Of a stretch of 64,000 nt of DNA, positions 25,206 to 34,113 are shown one piece after another (position 1 is the stretch's first letter; each line of letters opens with the position of its first letter). The stretch is from Pseudidiomarina donghaiensis (GTDB lineage: Bacteria > Pseudomonadota > Gammaproteobacteria > Enterobacterales > Alteromonadaceae), in assembly GCF_900116895.1 (NCBI RefSeq), contig NZ_FPCF01000006.1, positions 95,177-159,176 on the forward strand, in the 5' to 3' direction. The position numbers were made by a program, and so were the translations under genes. The notes under the pieces are model-generated. The model did not search any database, had not been told where the DNA came from, and saw only the letters and a list, made by a program, of their open reading frames with translations.

Positions 25206-25655
25206 TTAAGAAACAAACCGGCAATTCAATAGCTGCTGGTTGCGTAAGTCATAAAACTTCTGGTTGGTGGTGGGGCTATCAAGGCCACCAAGCTGTGCAA
25301 TCCAAGGCCCCGTTTTGAGGTACGTCAATTGTTCTTTAATTGCCAAAGACACATCGTCGTAGCCAGTGTATAAACAGGTATTAAGCCCAGCTTCTCGGGC
25401 TTGCTTTAGGTGGGCGATGAGCGCTTCTGGTTGCCATTCGCCGCCTAAAAACAATACGCAGGTAATCAGGTTGCGATACTGTGCCAAACGCGTTGTGAAG
25501 TAGTCGGAAGTAAGCGCCTCACCACTTCCAACTGGCCAACTATCAACGCTGTGGCAGCCCTTGCATCCCACTGGACAGCCGGTGATGGTGTAGGCAAGGG
25601 ACACTTCACCCGGAACCTCTTGAAACACCACTTGTTCAGCACTGTATCGCAACAT
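25206..25655 (-). CDS. nrdG: Anaerobic ribonucleotide reductase activating protein
   Basis: A 149-residue radical-SAM activase that installs the glycyl radical on NrdD. The cluster motif GCPVGCKGCHS (C27, C31, C34; C-x3-C-x2-C) is followed by VLFLGGEWQPEALIAHL, the GGE motif, and a SAM-contacting C-terminal part (YTGYDDVSL, LGGLDSPTTNQKFYDLRNQQL). It is the first gene of the nrdG-nrdD transcript. A perfect FNR box lies 88 bp upstream with a TATGCT -10-like element between, so oxygen limitation should induce it. Confidence 0.94.
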   Translation of the reverse strand: MLRYSAEQVVFQEVPGEVSLAYTITGCPVGCKGCHSVDSWPVGSGEALTSDYFTTRLAQYRNLITCVLFLGGEWQPEALIAHLKQAREAGLNTCLYTGYDDVSLAIKEQLTYLKTGPWIAQLGGLDSPTTNQKFYDLRNQQLLNCRFVS

Positions 25656-25736
25656 GAAATACCTATATATTGTGTGTGGTTATTTATTTAACACCATATC
25701 TTGTGTTTCAGCATAGTCTCCACACACGAACATGCA

Positions 25737-25750
25737 TTGATCTAGATCAA
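25737..25750 (-). promoter_or_regulatory. Perfect FNR box of the nrdG-nrdD operon
   Basis: TTGATCTAGATCAA is a perfect FNR palindrome. On the minus strand a TATGCT -10-like hexamer lies at 25717-25712, predicting a start near 25704 and placing the box centre close to -41.5, the class II activator position. Confidence 0.85.
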
Positions 25751-25765
25751 TAAAAACTACCTACA

Positions 25766-25801
25766 ATGGGTATACCCCCAATGCACCTCTGCATTACCCC
25801 T
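25766..25801. promoter_or_regulatory. Cluster of NarL-type heptamers in the nrdG-norB region
   Basis: ATGGGTA (25766-25772), TACCCCC (25773-25779) and TACCCCT (25795-25801) fit or nearly fit the NarL heptamer in both orientations; the first two abut head to tail. They lie between the FNR box and the NorR boxes, so could act on either gene. Confidence 0.5.
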
Positions 25802-25847
25802 TCAGCGCAATTTTCTATAGACGCTCTACATGCGATTCTTGTACCCG

Positions 25848-25903
25848 GGTAATTTCTACCGACGTGGTGTATTTCACCGCAGAAGAACTGGGTTGAATTA
25901 ACC
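25848..25903 (+). promoter_or_regulatory. Three NorR enhancer boxes upstream of norB
   Basis: Perfect GGT-N7-ACC boxes are at 25848-25860, 25866-25878 and 25891-25903 (start-to-start 18 and 25 nt). GGT-N7-ACC is the NorR consensus described in Ralstonia (GT-N7-AC core in E. coli), and three sites are needed for the NorR hexamer. The last box ends 43 bp before the sigma-54 element. Confidence 0.88.
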
Positions 25904-25945
25904 CACAAAAATGAATTTTCCGTGGGTTTTCAGTCAGGTAAAAAC

Positions 25946-25961
25946 TGGCACGGAGCTTGCT
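25946..25961 (+). promoter_or_regulatory. Sigma-54 promoter of norB
   Basis: TGGCAC-GGAGC-TTGCT is a full match to the -24/-12 consensus. Transcription should start near 25973, giving an untranslated leader of about 100 nt before the norB ATG. Confidence 0.9.
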
Positions 25962-26071
25962 AAAGAGACGGGGTGAGCGTTTTGCTTGCGCACCAACTAG
26001 CGAAAGAAAACGCAATCTTGATTAAAGGGAGAATCAACTCATGCAACAACATCAACAGCCGGAGGTGCCAA

Positions 26072-28351
26072 ATGGCCGGTTATAAAAAGTTATGGTGGAT
26101 ACTAATTGCCATTTTGGCGATCACCTTTGGTGTCCTTGGTTATTTCGGTAAAGAAGTTTACCGTGTCGCTCCGCCGATTCCTGATCAAGTGGTGACCGAG
26201 TCGGGTCAATTACTGATGACGGAAGAGACGATTCTAGATGGTCAAACCGCATGGCAATCTGTCGGTGGTATGCAATTAGGTTCTATTTGGGGCCACGGTG
26301 CATATCAAGCTCCAGACTGGACTGCTGACTGGTTACACCGCGAGCTGTTAGCGTGGTTGGAAATTAGTGCACAAAACCAGTATGGGCAAAGCTATGAAAG
26401 CTTATCACCGGCTGAGCAAAACGGCCTGCAATTTGCGCTAAAAGAAGAGTATCGCACATCATCACAATACGATGCCGAAACCGATACCTTGACTGTAAGC
26501 GCTGTTCGTGCAGAAGCCATGGCGCAAACCGCTGAGTACTACAGCCGTTTGTTTAGTGATGATATTTCACTACGCAGCACTCGCGAAAACTACGCCATGA
26601 AAGAGAATACATTACCCAGCGCAGAACGCCGCGAAGTCATGACTCAGTTCTTCTTCTGGACTGCTTGGGCCGCCGCGACTGAGCGCCCTGATAGCGACGT
26701 AACTTATACCAACAACTGGCCGCATGAGCCGTTAATTGATAACAAACCAAGTACTGAAAATCTTATTTGGTCATTGGTGTCTATTATTCTGTTAATTGCC
26801 GGTGTTGGTGGCTTGATCTGGGCTTGGGCATTCTTGCGTGATCACGACGAAGAAGAACCTGCAGCGCCAGCCAAAGACCCTATCAGCTTGGTTAATTTAA
26901 CCCCTTCACAAAAAGCACTAGGCAAATACCTGTTCTTGGTTATGGCCCTGTTTATTGTGCAAATTTTCTTGGGTGGTTTTACTGCTCACTATACCGTTGA
27001 AGGCCAAACTTTCTATGGCATTAACGTATCTGAGTGGTTCCCGTACTCACTGGTACGTACCTGGCACATACAAGCTGCCTTGTTCTGGATTGCCACCGGC
27101 TTCTTAGCTGCAGGCTTATTCTTAGCGCCAATCATTAATGGCGGTAAAGATCCGAAGTTCCAGAAGCTTGGTGTTGATATCTTGTTCTGGGCCTTGGTTG
27201 TTGTTGTTGCCGGCTCGTTCATTGGTAACTACTTAGCCATTGCGCAAATCATGCCTGAAAACCTGAGCTTCTGGTTAGGTCACCAAGGTTATGAATACGT
27301 CGACCTTGGTCGCTTGTGGCAAATTGGTAAGTTCTTAGGCATCGTGTTCTGGTTAGGCTTAATGTTGCGCGGCGTTGTTGGCGCGTTCAAACAGCCTGGC
27401 GACAAGAACTTGTTAGCCTTGTTAACCGCTTCAGTGGTTGCTATTGGCCTATTCTATGGCGCTGGCTTCTTCTATGGTGAACGTACTCACATTTCTATCA
27501 TGGAATACTGGCGCTGGTGGATTGTTCACCTGTGGGTAGAAGGCTTCTTTGAAGTATTCGCAACCGCAGCCTTGGCATTCATCTTCCACAGCATGGGCTT
27601 AGTGTCTCGCCGTATGGCTACTGCTGCTTCATTAGCATCAGCGTCACTATTCATGTTGGGTGGCGTACCAGGTACTTTCCACCACCTGTACTTCTCAGGT
27701 ACTACTACACCAATTATGGCTGTAGGCGCGACTTTCTCTGCGCTTGAAGTTGTACCTTTAGTTGTACTTGGCTACGAAGCTTGGGAAAACTGGAGCCTGC
27801 AACGCAAAGCAGAGTGGATGCAACGCATTAAGTGGCCACTATTGTGCTTCGTTGCGGTAGCGTTCTGGAACTTCTTGGGTGCCGGCGTATTGGGCTTCAT
27901 GATTAACCCACCAATTGCGCTCTACTACATTCAAGGTTTGAACACGACACCGACTCACGCTCACGCAGCACTGTTTGGGGTGTACGGTTTCCTAGCTATC
28001 GGTTTCGTATTATTAATCTTGCGCTATATTCGTCCGAACTTCGCGTTCAACGACAAGATTATGAAAACTGGTTTCTGGTGGTTAAACATCGGCCTATGCC
28101 TCATGTTGTTCACTAGCTTGTTACCTGTTGGCTTTATCCAGTTCTTTGCTTCAGCCTCTGAAGGCTTGTGGTATGCACGTAGCGAAGAGTTCATGCAACA
28201 GCCGTTGCTACAGAGCTTGCGCTGGATTCGTACCGTAGGCGACGTGGTATTCATTATCGGTGGTTTGGCGGTTGCTTATCAGGTTGTTATTGGCCTGTGG
28301 GGCAAACAGCAAAACGCTGAATTAGATGCCAAACCGGTAACAGTTAAATAA
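26072..28351 (+). CDS. norB: Quinol-dependent nitric oxide reductase (qNOR)
   Basis: A 759-residue single-chain enzyme that reduces two NO to N2O using quinol. An N-terminal transmembrane helix leads into a hydrophilic domain of about 200 residues that replaces the NorC cytochrome and has no CxxCH heme motif. The NorB core of about twelve helices follows, with heme and FeB ligands in WRWWIVHLWVEGFFEVF, GTFHHLYFSG and THAHAALFGVYGFLAIG. The ATG at 26072 has GGAGGT at 26061-26066; the frame is open further upstream but that part overlaps the promoter. A 14-codon ORF (26041-26085) with its own AGGGAG overlaps the start and could be a leader peptide. Control is by NorR and sigma-54. Confidence 0.96.
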   Translation: MAGYKKLWWILIAILAITFGVLGYFGKEVYRVAPPIPDQVVTESGQLLMTEETILDGQTAWQSVGGMQLGSIWGHGAYQAPDWTADWLHRELLAWLEISAQNQYGQSYESLSPAEQNGLQFALKEEYRTSSQYDAETDTLTVSAVRAEAMAQTAEYYSRLFSDDISLRSTRENYAMKENTLPSAERREVMTQFFFWTAWAAATERPDSDVTYTNNWPHEPLIDNKPSTENLIWSLVSIILLIAGVGGLIWAWAFLRDHDEEEPAAPAKDPISLVNLTPSQKALGKYLFLVMALFIVQIFLGGFTAHYTVEGQTFYGINVSEWFPYSLVRTWHIQAALFWIATGFLAAGLFLAPIINGGKDPKFQKLGVDILFWALVVVVAGSFIGNYLAIAQIMPENLSFWLGHQGYEYVDLGRLWQIGKFLGIVFWLGLMLRGVVGAFKQPGDKNLLALLTASVVAIGLFYGAGFFYGERTHISIMEYWRWWIVHLWVEGFFEVFATAALAFIFHSMGLVSRRMATAASLASASLFMLGGVPGTFHHLYFSGTTTPIMAVGATFSALEVVPLVVLGYEAWENWSLQRKAEWMQRIKWPLLCFVAVAFWNFLGAGVLGFMINPPIALYYIQGLNTTPTHAHAALFGVYGFLAIGFVLLILRYIRPNFAFNDKIMKTGFWWLNIGLCLMLFTSLLPVGFIQFFASASEGLWYARSEEFMQQPLLQSLRWIRTVGDVVFIIGGLAVAYQVVIGLWGKQQNAELDAKPVTVK

Positions 28352-28413
28352 CTGTACGTGACATAACACACGTAAAAAAATGTTGTTGACCGTGGAAACC
28401 CCACGGTGATGTT

Positions 28414-28448
28414 AGCCCGAGGCCTCCCAACCGCCTCGGGCTTTTTTT
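28414..28448 (+). terminator. norB intrinsic terminator
   Basis: AGCCCGAGGC and GCCTCGGGCT form a 10-bp stem with a 9-nt loop, followed by seven T. It ends at the stop codon of the converging permease gene. Confidence 0.92.
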
Positions 28449-29646
28449 ATGCATAGTGCACAAATAAACCACCTACTAACCACAGCCCACTCATGACACA
28501 CAGGCCATTCATCAATTTATCGCCCACTGAAGTGCTGTGATCATGGTGCGAATGGTCATCGCTTTTCGACCGCGACCACAGAATCATCAGCACTGCACTT
28601 ACCGCCAAAAATAGTCCATTAAGCACCAAGCCATAATTTAATTGAAAGAACTCTTGCTCAGCTGGCGAGCTCCAGTTGCTGGCGTTTGGGAGTAAGTCGA
28701 ATGCCAGTAATCCGTAATGCATAAGCAGTGAGGCAGCTACCAAACAGACAAATAGCATAAGTGCGATATACAGTGCCATTTTCCAGCCATAATAGCGCGC
28801 ATTTATTTTCAACACTGGCAGCACAATTAAATCAGAAAATATAAACGCCATGACCCCAGCAAAAGCAACACCTTCACCATACAAAATGGCCGCTAGCGGA
28901 ATATTGCCCATCGAGCCAATAAAAGTAAAAAATGCAGCGATTGGCCCAACAACAGCTTGCTGCAATAACGACACGAAACCAACTTCTTGGTTACTGCCGA
29001 CCCCAAGAAACAACCATTCAAAGAACGCGCTAGGCACAAAGGCCGACACCACGCCGGCAATGGTAAAACCGATGAGAATGTCTTGCCAAACCATTTGCCA
29101 TTCCATGACATATTTTTGGCTGACTTTTTGCCAAGTATCTTTGCTAAGCAAGTCGCTTAAGGTTGTTTCTTGTTGCTGGCTGTCATCGCTATCACTCTCT
29201 CGCGCAGACTCAATTAACTTGGTTGGGTTAGTTAAGGTAATAAACAACCAAACGAAAAGAATCAGTAATAACCCACCGACGTATTCACCGACAACAAATT
29301 GCCAGCCTAGAAAAATTGAAATAACAAAGCCGAGCTCGATGACCAAGTTGGTTGAGGCCAACATAAATGCCATCGAGGCACTAAATGCGGCCCCTTTGTT
29401 AAACAAAGCTCGCGTAGTGGAGAGTGCAGCAAAGCTGCAAGAACTTGAGATAAAGCCAAAAAACGTACCTAATGAAATTGATTTTAGGCTGTTAGTGCCC
29501 ATAGCCGAGCGCATGCGCTGCTTGGTAATAAGCACTTGAATGAGGCTACTAATAAAGTAACCCAACACAAAAGCCCACAGCGCCATCCAGAAAAAGCCGA
29601 CACTGGTATAAGCAGCATTCCCCCAACTGATTAAAAAATCAGACAT
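28447..29646 (-). CDS. UPF0718/ArsP-type permease
   Basis: A 399-residue integral membrane protein with about ten helices. The family signature SSCSFAALSTTRALFNKGAA and MAFMLASTNLVIELG are present, with a second half repeating GNIPLAAILYGEGVAFAGVMAFIFSDLIVLPVL. Related proteins (ArsP) export organoarsenicals; others have no known substrate. A His-rich loop (DDHSHHDHS) precedes the last helix and could bind metal. Whether it transports arsenic compounds cannot be said; no ars genes are nearby. Confidence 0.8.
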   Translation of the reverse strand: MSDFLISWGNAAYTSVGFFWMALWAFVLGYFISSLIQVLITKQRMRSAMGTNSLKSISLGTFFGFISSSCSFAALSTTRALFNKGAAFSASMAFMLASTNLVIELGFVISIFLGWQFVVGEYVGGLLLILFVWLFITLTNPTKLIESARESDSDDSQQQETTLSDLLSKDTWQKVSQKYVMEWQMVWQDILIGFTIAGVVSAFVPSAFFEWLFLGVGSNQEVGFVSLLQQAVVGPIAAFFTFIGSMGNIPLAAILYGEGVAFAGVMAFIFSDLIVLPVLKINARYYGWKMALYIALMLFVCLVAASLLMHYGLLAFDLLPNASNWSSPAEQEFFQLNYGLVLNGLFLAVSAVLMILWSRSKSDDHSHHDHSTSVGDKLMNGLCVMSGLWLVGGLFVHYA

Positions 29647-29680
29647 TAAACCTCCTCTATGGACTGTTTAAGACGATGTT

Positions 29681-30313
29681 TTAACGTTTAAGCCTATAAC
29701 AATATTCACTAACCTGCGAATCGCCATTCAGTGTAAAGCCCGAATTTGTGCACAATGCTTCTACAGTAAACATCGAGCTATACGCGCTCATAACCTCTTG
29801 CTCAGAAATAGAAAATGGTGGGCCTTTCCAATAGTTCTCGGGGTACTCCACAGTAACGAGCAGGCCATGGCTATGTTGCGGTAAAATTTTCAAAAGATGT
29901 TCGACATAAGCCGTGCGCATGGTTGGTGGTAACGCCACCATAGCTGCGCGATCGTACCAAACGTTTACGCCTTGCAAATACTTGGCTGTTAGTTCAAAAA
30001 AGTCACCTTGATATAAGGTAATGCCCGGCGCTCGGTAAGCTTGGAAAGGGCCTTCTTGATGCACACTTGGCGTGAGGTTTTGCTCAGCAAAATATTCTTC
30101 AATAGCCGACTGGTTCAGTTCGATTCCGAGTACTTGATAACCCTGTTCAAGCAGCCATTTCATGTCGAGCGACTTGCCGCACAGTGGCACAAAAACCGTC
30201 ACGCCCGGCTTGGCTATCGGCTTGAAATGCTGAGTTAACAACGGGTGCACATCGTTACGATGAAAGCCAATTTCTCGATTCTTCCACCGCTCGTGCCAAA
30301 ATTCATGCTCCAT
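29681..30313 (-). CDS. tpm: Thiopurine S-methyltransferase family protein
   Basis: A 210-residue SAM methyltransferase of the TPMT family: FWHERWKNREIGFHRNDVHPLL at the N terminus, VFVPLCGKSLDMKWLLEQGYQVLGIELN as the SAM site, and YDRAAMVALPPTMRTAYVEHL. Bacterial members methylate thiopurines and also tellurite or selenium compounds. The gene is 34 nt upstream of the permease on the same strand, so the two may be co-transcribed and might act together on a methylated metalloid; that is speculation. Confidence 0.92.
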   Translation of the reverse strand: MEHEFWHERWKNREIGFHRNDVHPLLTQHFKPIAKPGVTVFVPLCGKSLDMKWLLEQGYQVLGIELNQSAIEEYFAEQNLTPSVHQEGPFQAYRAPGITLYQGDFFELTAKYLQGVNVWYDRAAMVALPPTMRTAYVEHLLKILPQHSHGLLVTVEYPENYWKGPPFSISEQEVMSAYSSMFTVEALCTNSGFTLNGDSQVSEYCYRLKR

Positions 30314-30417
30314 GGCGTACTCCTTATTCGCACATCTAATGATTTGGCTGTAAACTATACAGCTAACGATTTAAAACCACCAAGCGAATGGCGCGGGTGC
30401 TCTTGAAATAAGGCTTT

Positions 30418-32223
30418 ATGAATAAATTTTCTATTGTCACACGTATCGGTATTGCACTGAGTGCAATGGTTGCCCTAACCATTTTGACGCTTTTGGCGTC
30501 GTATTGGCTTTCGGAAAAGGCCGACCACGATGCGCTGGCCATTAACGTTGCCGGCTCATTGCGTTATCAGGCTTACCAATACAGCTGGCACGTGATGCAC
30601 TCGCCTGAGCAGGCACCTGCGGTGGCACAAGCCCTAAAGGACAGCTGGAATCACAGTGTATTTAATCGCTTTGAACACGAGCAGAGCGAGCTAACGGCGT
30701 TATACCAAAACACCCAAGCTAACTGGCTAGCGTTTCAGCAGCGCGTAGAGCAAGGCGTTATACCTGCAAACAACCTGATGGTAGAAATTCAGCCACAAAT
30801 TGATCAAATCAATACCTTTGTGAGTGCTATTCAACAAGACGCCGAACAGCGCATTCGCTCTATTCGCTCTATTCAAGTATTAAGTTTGTTCACCAGTATT
30901 GGTTTAGCATTTGTCATTTTTTACTGGCTACGTACCCGCGTCCGCTATCCGCTCGAGGTGCTCACGCAAGCTGCGCGGCGCATTGGGCAAGGCGACTTTA
31001 CCGCGCGGGTAAAACACCCGATGAAAGACGAACTGGGCGTGTTGGCTAGCACTTTGAACAAAATGAACGAAGCCATTGGCTTTATGTACGGCAACTTAGA
31101 AAAGCGAGTTGATGAGCAAACTCGTGCCATTCAACAATCAAACGTACGACTACAATTTCTGTACGACACGGCCCGCATGATCATCGAGCATTCGCCCGGT
31201 TACCACGACTTCACAGAAATAGTAAATGGCTTGAAGGTTGCCTCTGAAGTTGACGATATTGAGCTTTGCTTAATTACTGAAGCTGGCAATAAACCTTATT
31301 TACAAGTACAGCCTGTGGGTGCGCCAGAAGACCCGTGCGAAGGGGTGGATTGCAGCCAGTGCGTGAATGCCGGTAGCGGGGTGTCGGTACAAGACGGCCA
31401 GCGTATTTATCGCTTCACCATTGAGCGCGAAGATCACAACTATGGTGTGGTGGTCGCGCGCTGCCCGCTCTCTGAGCAGATCAGCGATTGGCAACAGCAG
31501 TTAATACAGTCGGTGGCTGACCAGTTGGCTGTGGCCTTAAGCTTGAAGCAAGAAGAAGAACAAGTGCGTCGCTTAGCACTTATTCAAGAGCGCACGGTTA
31601 TCGCGCGTGAACTACACGACTCGTTGGCGCAGGCATTATCTTACTTGAAGATTCAGGTTACGCGGCTGAATAAAGCCATTGAAAAAGATAATCGCGAAGT
31701 GATTGAAGACGTTGCCGAAGAGCTAAAAGAAGGCCTCAATGCAGCTTACCGTCAGTTACGCGAATTATTAACCACGTTCCGTTTGAAAGTTGACGGCGCC
31801 GGGTTGCTACATGCACTGCAAACCACGATTCGTCAATTTAGCGAGCAGTCTGACATTGCGTTCCGTTTGGACTATCAATTAGAAAGCACGCCGTTAGTGC
31901 CGCATGAAGAAATTCATTTGCTGCAAATAATTCGTGAGGCTTGCCAGAACGCCATTCACCACAGCCAAGGCTCTGACGTGGTGGTGCAGCTGTCGCAAGA
32001 TGCGGAAAACGGCATTCATTTGAGTATTGAAGATAACGGCGTCGGTATTCCAGAAAATGCTGAGAAGCTGAATCATTACGGCCTCGCGATCATGCAAGAA
32101 CGAAGCCGCCATTTGGGTGGTCATATTCGTATTGAGCGCAGAAAACAGGGCGGTACCGGTGTGTATTTCGAGTTTACCCCGCAATACATACTTGAACGAC
32201 AAAGCGAGCCATACCCCGCCTAA
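30418..32223 (+). CDS. narX: NarX-type nitrate/nitrite sensor histidine kinase
   Basis: A 601-residue kinase. The periplasmic sensor between two transmembrane segments (about 10-30 and 155-175) carries the ligand P-box (AINVAGSLRYQAYQY), as in NarX. A HAMP domain follows (about 175-230), then a central module with a Cys cluster (DPCEGVDCSQC), a HisKA_3 phosphorylation helix (IARELHDSLAQAL, His near 398) and a HATPase domain (DNGVGIP, GLAIMQERSRHLGG). Its partner should be NarL at 34242, but an XRE gene and the oppositely oriented narK lie between them. Confidence 0.92.
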   Translation: MNKFSIVTRIGIALSAMVALTILTLLASYWLSEKADHDALAINVAGSLRYQAYQYSWHVMHSPEQAPAVAQALKDSWNHSVFNRFEHEQSELTALYQNTQANWLAFQQRVEQGVIPANNLMVEIQPQIDQINTFVSAIQQDAEQRIRSIRSIQVLSLFTSIGLAFVIFYWLRTRVRYPLEVLTQAARRIGQGDFTARVKHPMKDELGVLASTLNKMNEAIGFMYGNLEKRVDEQTRAIQQSNVRLQFLYDTARMIIEHSPGYHDFTEIVNGLKVASEVDDIELCLITEAGNKPYLQVQPVGAPEDPCEGVDCSQCVNAGSGVSVQDGQRIYRFTIEREDHNYGVVVARCPLSEQISDWQQQLIQSVADQLAVALSLKQEEEQVRRLALIQERTVIARELHDSLAQALSYLKIQVTRLNKAIEKDNREVIEDVAEELKEGLNAAYRQLRELLTTFRLKVDGAGLLHALQTTIRQFSEQSDIAFRLDYQLESTPLVPHEEIHLLQIIREACQNAIHHSQGSDVVVQLSQDAENGIHLSIEDNGVGIPENAEKLNHYGLAIMQERSRHLGGHIRIERRKQGGTGVYFEFTPQYILERQSEPYPA

Positions 32224-32285
32224 AAGTTAATATATATTTACAAACAGCCTTGATAACCGTTAAAAGGTAACATATATTAACTTTT
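32222..32285. promoter_or_regulatory. Inverted repeat operator upstream of the XRE gene
   Basis: Perfect 14-nt arms, AAAAGTTAATATAT at 32222-32235 and ATATATTAACTTTT at 32272-32285, flank 36 nt. Each arm together with adjacent bases forms its own near-palindrome (GTTAATATATATTTAC and GTAACATATATTAAC), so this looks like two operator copies before the HTH gene, probably for autorepression. A rho-independent terminator for narX is a less likely reading. Confidence 0.6.
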
Positions 32286-32299
32286 TGCGGTTTTGAGAG

Positions 32300-32593
32300 A
32301 TGCTTGTGTATACAGTTCAGCCAACAAACTCAAAGTACCTAGTGCAATGGTACGGTGGCGCATTACTTGAGCGTAAACGCAAAGCTCGCGGTTGGACGCA
32401 GGCTGATGTAAGTGAACGCACCGGCCTGAGTCGCAATCAAATCATCGCAATGGAGAAAGGCACGTTTACCGGCGGGATTAAGTATTTACGTAAATACCTA
32501 GATTTATTGCAATTGCGTATCGCCATTATCGAAGAAACCAAAGATGTGCCACAGCTTGACGAGCTACGTGAGTTGTTCGGTGACAACCCATGA
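32300..32593 (+). CDS. XRE-family HTH protein (HipB-like)
   Basis: A 97-residue DNA-binding protein: HTH at about residues 20-75 (LLERKRKARGWTQADVSE then TGLSRNQIIAMEKG). The tail (LRKYLDLLQLRIAIIEE) resembles HipB-type antitoxins. No intact HipA kinase follows; the next 100 nt encode a short open segment beginning MYLLALQFDKGIGHLSYNSE that loosely recalls a HipA N terminus. It may be an orphan antitoxin. A strong paired operator precedes it. Confidence 0.75.
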   Translation: MLVYTVQPTNSKYLVQWYGGALLERKRKARGWTQADVSERTGLSRNQIIAMEKGTFTGGIKYLRKYLDLLQLRIAIIEETKDVPQLDELRELFGDNP

Positions 32594-32695
32594 TAACCCT
32601 GTGTCATTGACGATGACATGTACTTGTTAGCGCTGCAGTTTGATAAAGGCATTGGCCACCTCAGCTATAACAGTGAAATACCCGTAAGCCTAATT

Positions 32696-34012
32696 TTATG
32701 GGTTATAAAATTCGGCGCGGTTACGCAAGTACATGTAGCTGACCAGCACCGCGCACACCACATAAAAAGCGGCGAACACAAACAGCGCATAGGCCGGTGT
32801 TTGGGTAGTGCTGTTCACATACCAAAGGGTTGGAATATAAGCCGCGCCAGCGGTTGCAATGGTGGTTAGCCAACGCAGTGCCAACGGCAGCTGATCAAGC
32901 GGCAGCACCACACTGACGCTACGGAAAATTGCGCTACTTGCTGCGCCGGTGGCAATAAAAATAACCAAGAAAACCAATAAATACCCCAAAAACCACTGCT
33001 CTGGCAACGGGCTATTCATGGCATTGTAGGTAATGACGCCAGCCGCTACACAGCTCAGCGCTAACACAATGGCACACCACAGCGTTACTTTTGCACCGCC
33101 AAATAAGTCAGCTAACCAACCGCCAAAAGGCCTTGCTAAAACACCTAACAGCGGCCCTATCCAGGCGTAGGTTAGCGCGCTTGGCGAATAAGTGGTGCTA
33201 AATGTTTGCAGGCTTAACGGAAAGGTAATGGTAAAACCAATAAACGAACCAAATGCCATGACGTATAGTAGCGTCATAAGCCAAGTGTGTTTGTTGCGCA
33301 AAATAGCGGCGTAATGATCGCGGTTGGTCACGCTACCTAACGGCGCTTGAGGCGATGCGCTTGGGCGCGCAAGCTGCCAAGTTACGGTGGCTAGAATAAT
33401 GGCAGCAATGGTTAACCAGCCACTGTTGCCAAGCCACAGCTTAGCGCCTGGCGCAATAACGCCGACAATATCGCCACTACCGTGCACCGTGGTCCACGAT
33501 GCGCCACTTGCCATACCAAATAAGTCAATCGTGGTTAAATACGGCAAGGCCGCTTGGGCAATGACAATGCCAATACCTGCCACACCGGCGTTAACGGCTA
33601 AGGTCCAGCCAATACCGCTGGTATCGACTTTTTCGCTTCGAGTAAATGCAATGAATTGAGCGCCACCTAAACCATACGCGGCAGCTAGCCACTGCAACTC
33701 GGTATACGAAAGGGGTGGGTTGGTGAATACCCAAATGGTCATGCCGGCCGGAATAACCAAGGCGGCAGTGGTTAAGTAAATAAAACGCGCTTGCATGGCG
33801 CGTTCACCTAACCAAAAGAACACAAAGTGCCAAATGGTGGCGCTTAACCCAGAAATAGCGAGTAGTCGGTACAATTGCGCAAACGTGAACCCAGCGTCAA
33901 CGGTAAATAGTTGCACCACCAGCACACTTAAGCTCATCCACAGCGCCATGCCAACAATCAAATTGATTGCTGTTGGTTTATCGACCGTTGATGATACCCG
34001 TACCGTGTTCAC
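32696..34012 (-). CDS. narK: NarK/NNP-family nitrate/nitrite transporter
   Basis: A 438-residue major facilitator with 12 predicted helices. The start is the GTG at 34012, preceded by AAGGAG with 6-nt spacing; the frame stays open upstream but only antisense to narL. NNP-family features are partly changed: AAYGLGGAQFIAFTRSEK stands where AGFGGGNFxxSMxNIxxFFP occurs in NarK, and LAVNAGVAGIGI matches the second signature. The Asn of the nitrate signature is replaced by Gln, so substrate preference may differ. It diverges from narL across 229 nt containing a NarL-like palindrome. Confidence 0.82.
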   Translation of the reverse strand: MNTVRVSSTVDKPTAINLIVGMALWMSLSVLVVQLFTVDAGFTFAQLYRLLAISGLSATIWHFVFFWLGERAMQARFIYLTTAALVIPAGMTIWVFTNPPLSYTELQWLAAAYGLGGAQFIAFTRSEKVDTSGIGWTLAVNAGVAGIGIVIAQAALPYLTTIDLFGMASGASWTTVHGSGDIVGVIAPGAKLWLGNSGWLTIAAIILATVTWQLARPSASPQAPLGSVTNRDHYAAILRNKHTWLMTLLYVMAFGSFIGFTITFPLSLQTFSTTYSPSALTYAWIGPLLGVLARPFGGWLADLFGGAKVTLWCAIVLALSCVAAGVITYNAMNSPLPEQWFLGYLLVFLVIFIATGAASSAIFRSVSVVLPLDQLPLALRWLTTIATAGAAYIPTLWYVNSTTQTPAYALFVFAAFYVVCAVLVSYMYLRNRAEFYNP

Positions 34013-34113
34013 ACGCCACTCCTTAAGGTTTCCTAGTGAGTAAACTATGCGTGATCTGGCGCAAGACAACAATTCAGCGAGAGTGATAATCGGCAACGCA
34101 GAATGGGCAGCCA

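Noticed and set aside
25973..26071. 33-codon upstream extension of norB
   Set aside because: It starts at the predicted sigma-54 transcription start with no ribosome site; the ATG at 26072 has GGAGGT.
34040..34065. FNR box for narK
   Set aside because: TGATCTGGCGCAA matches only one half and its distance to the narK start would leave no leader.
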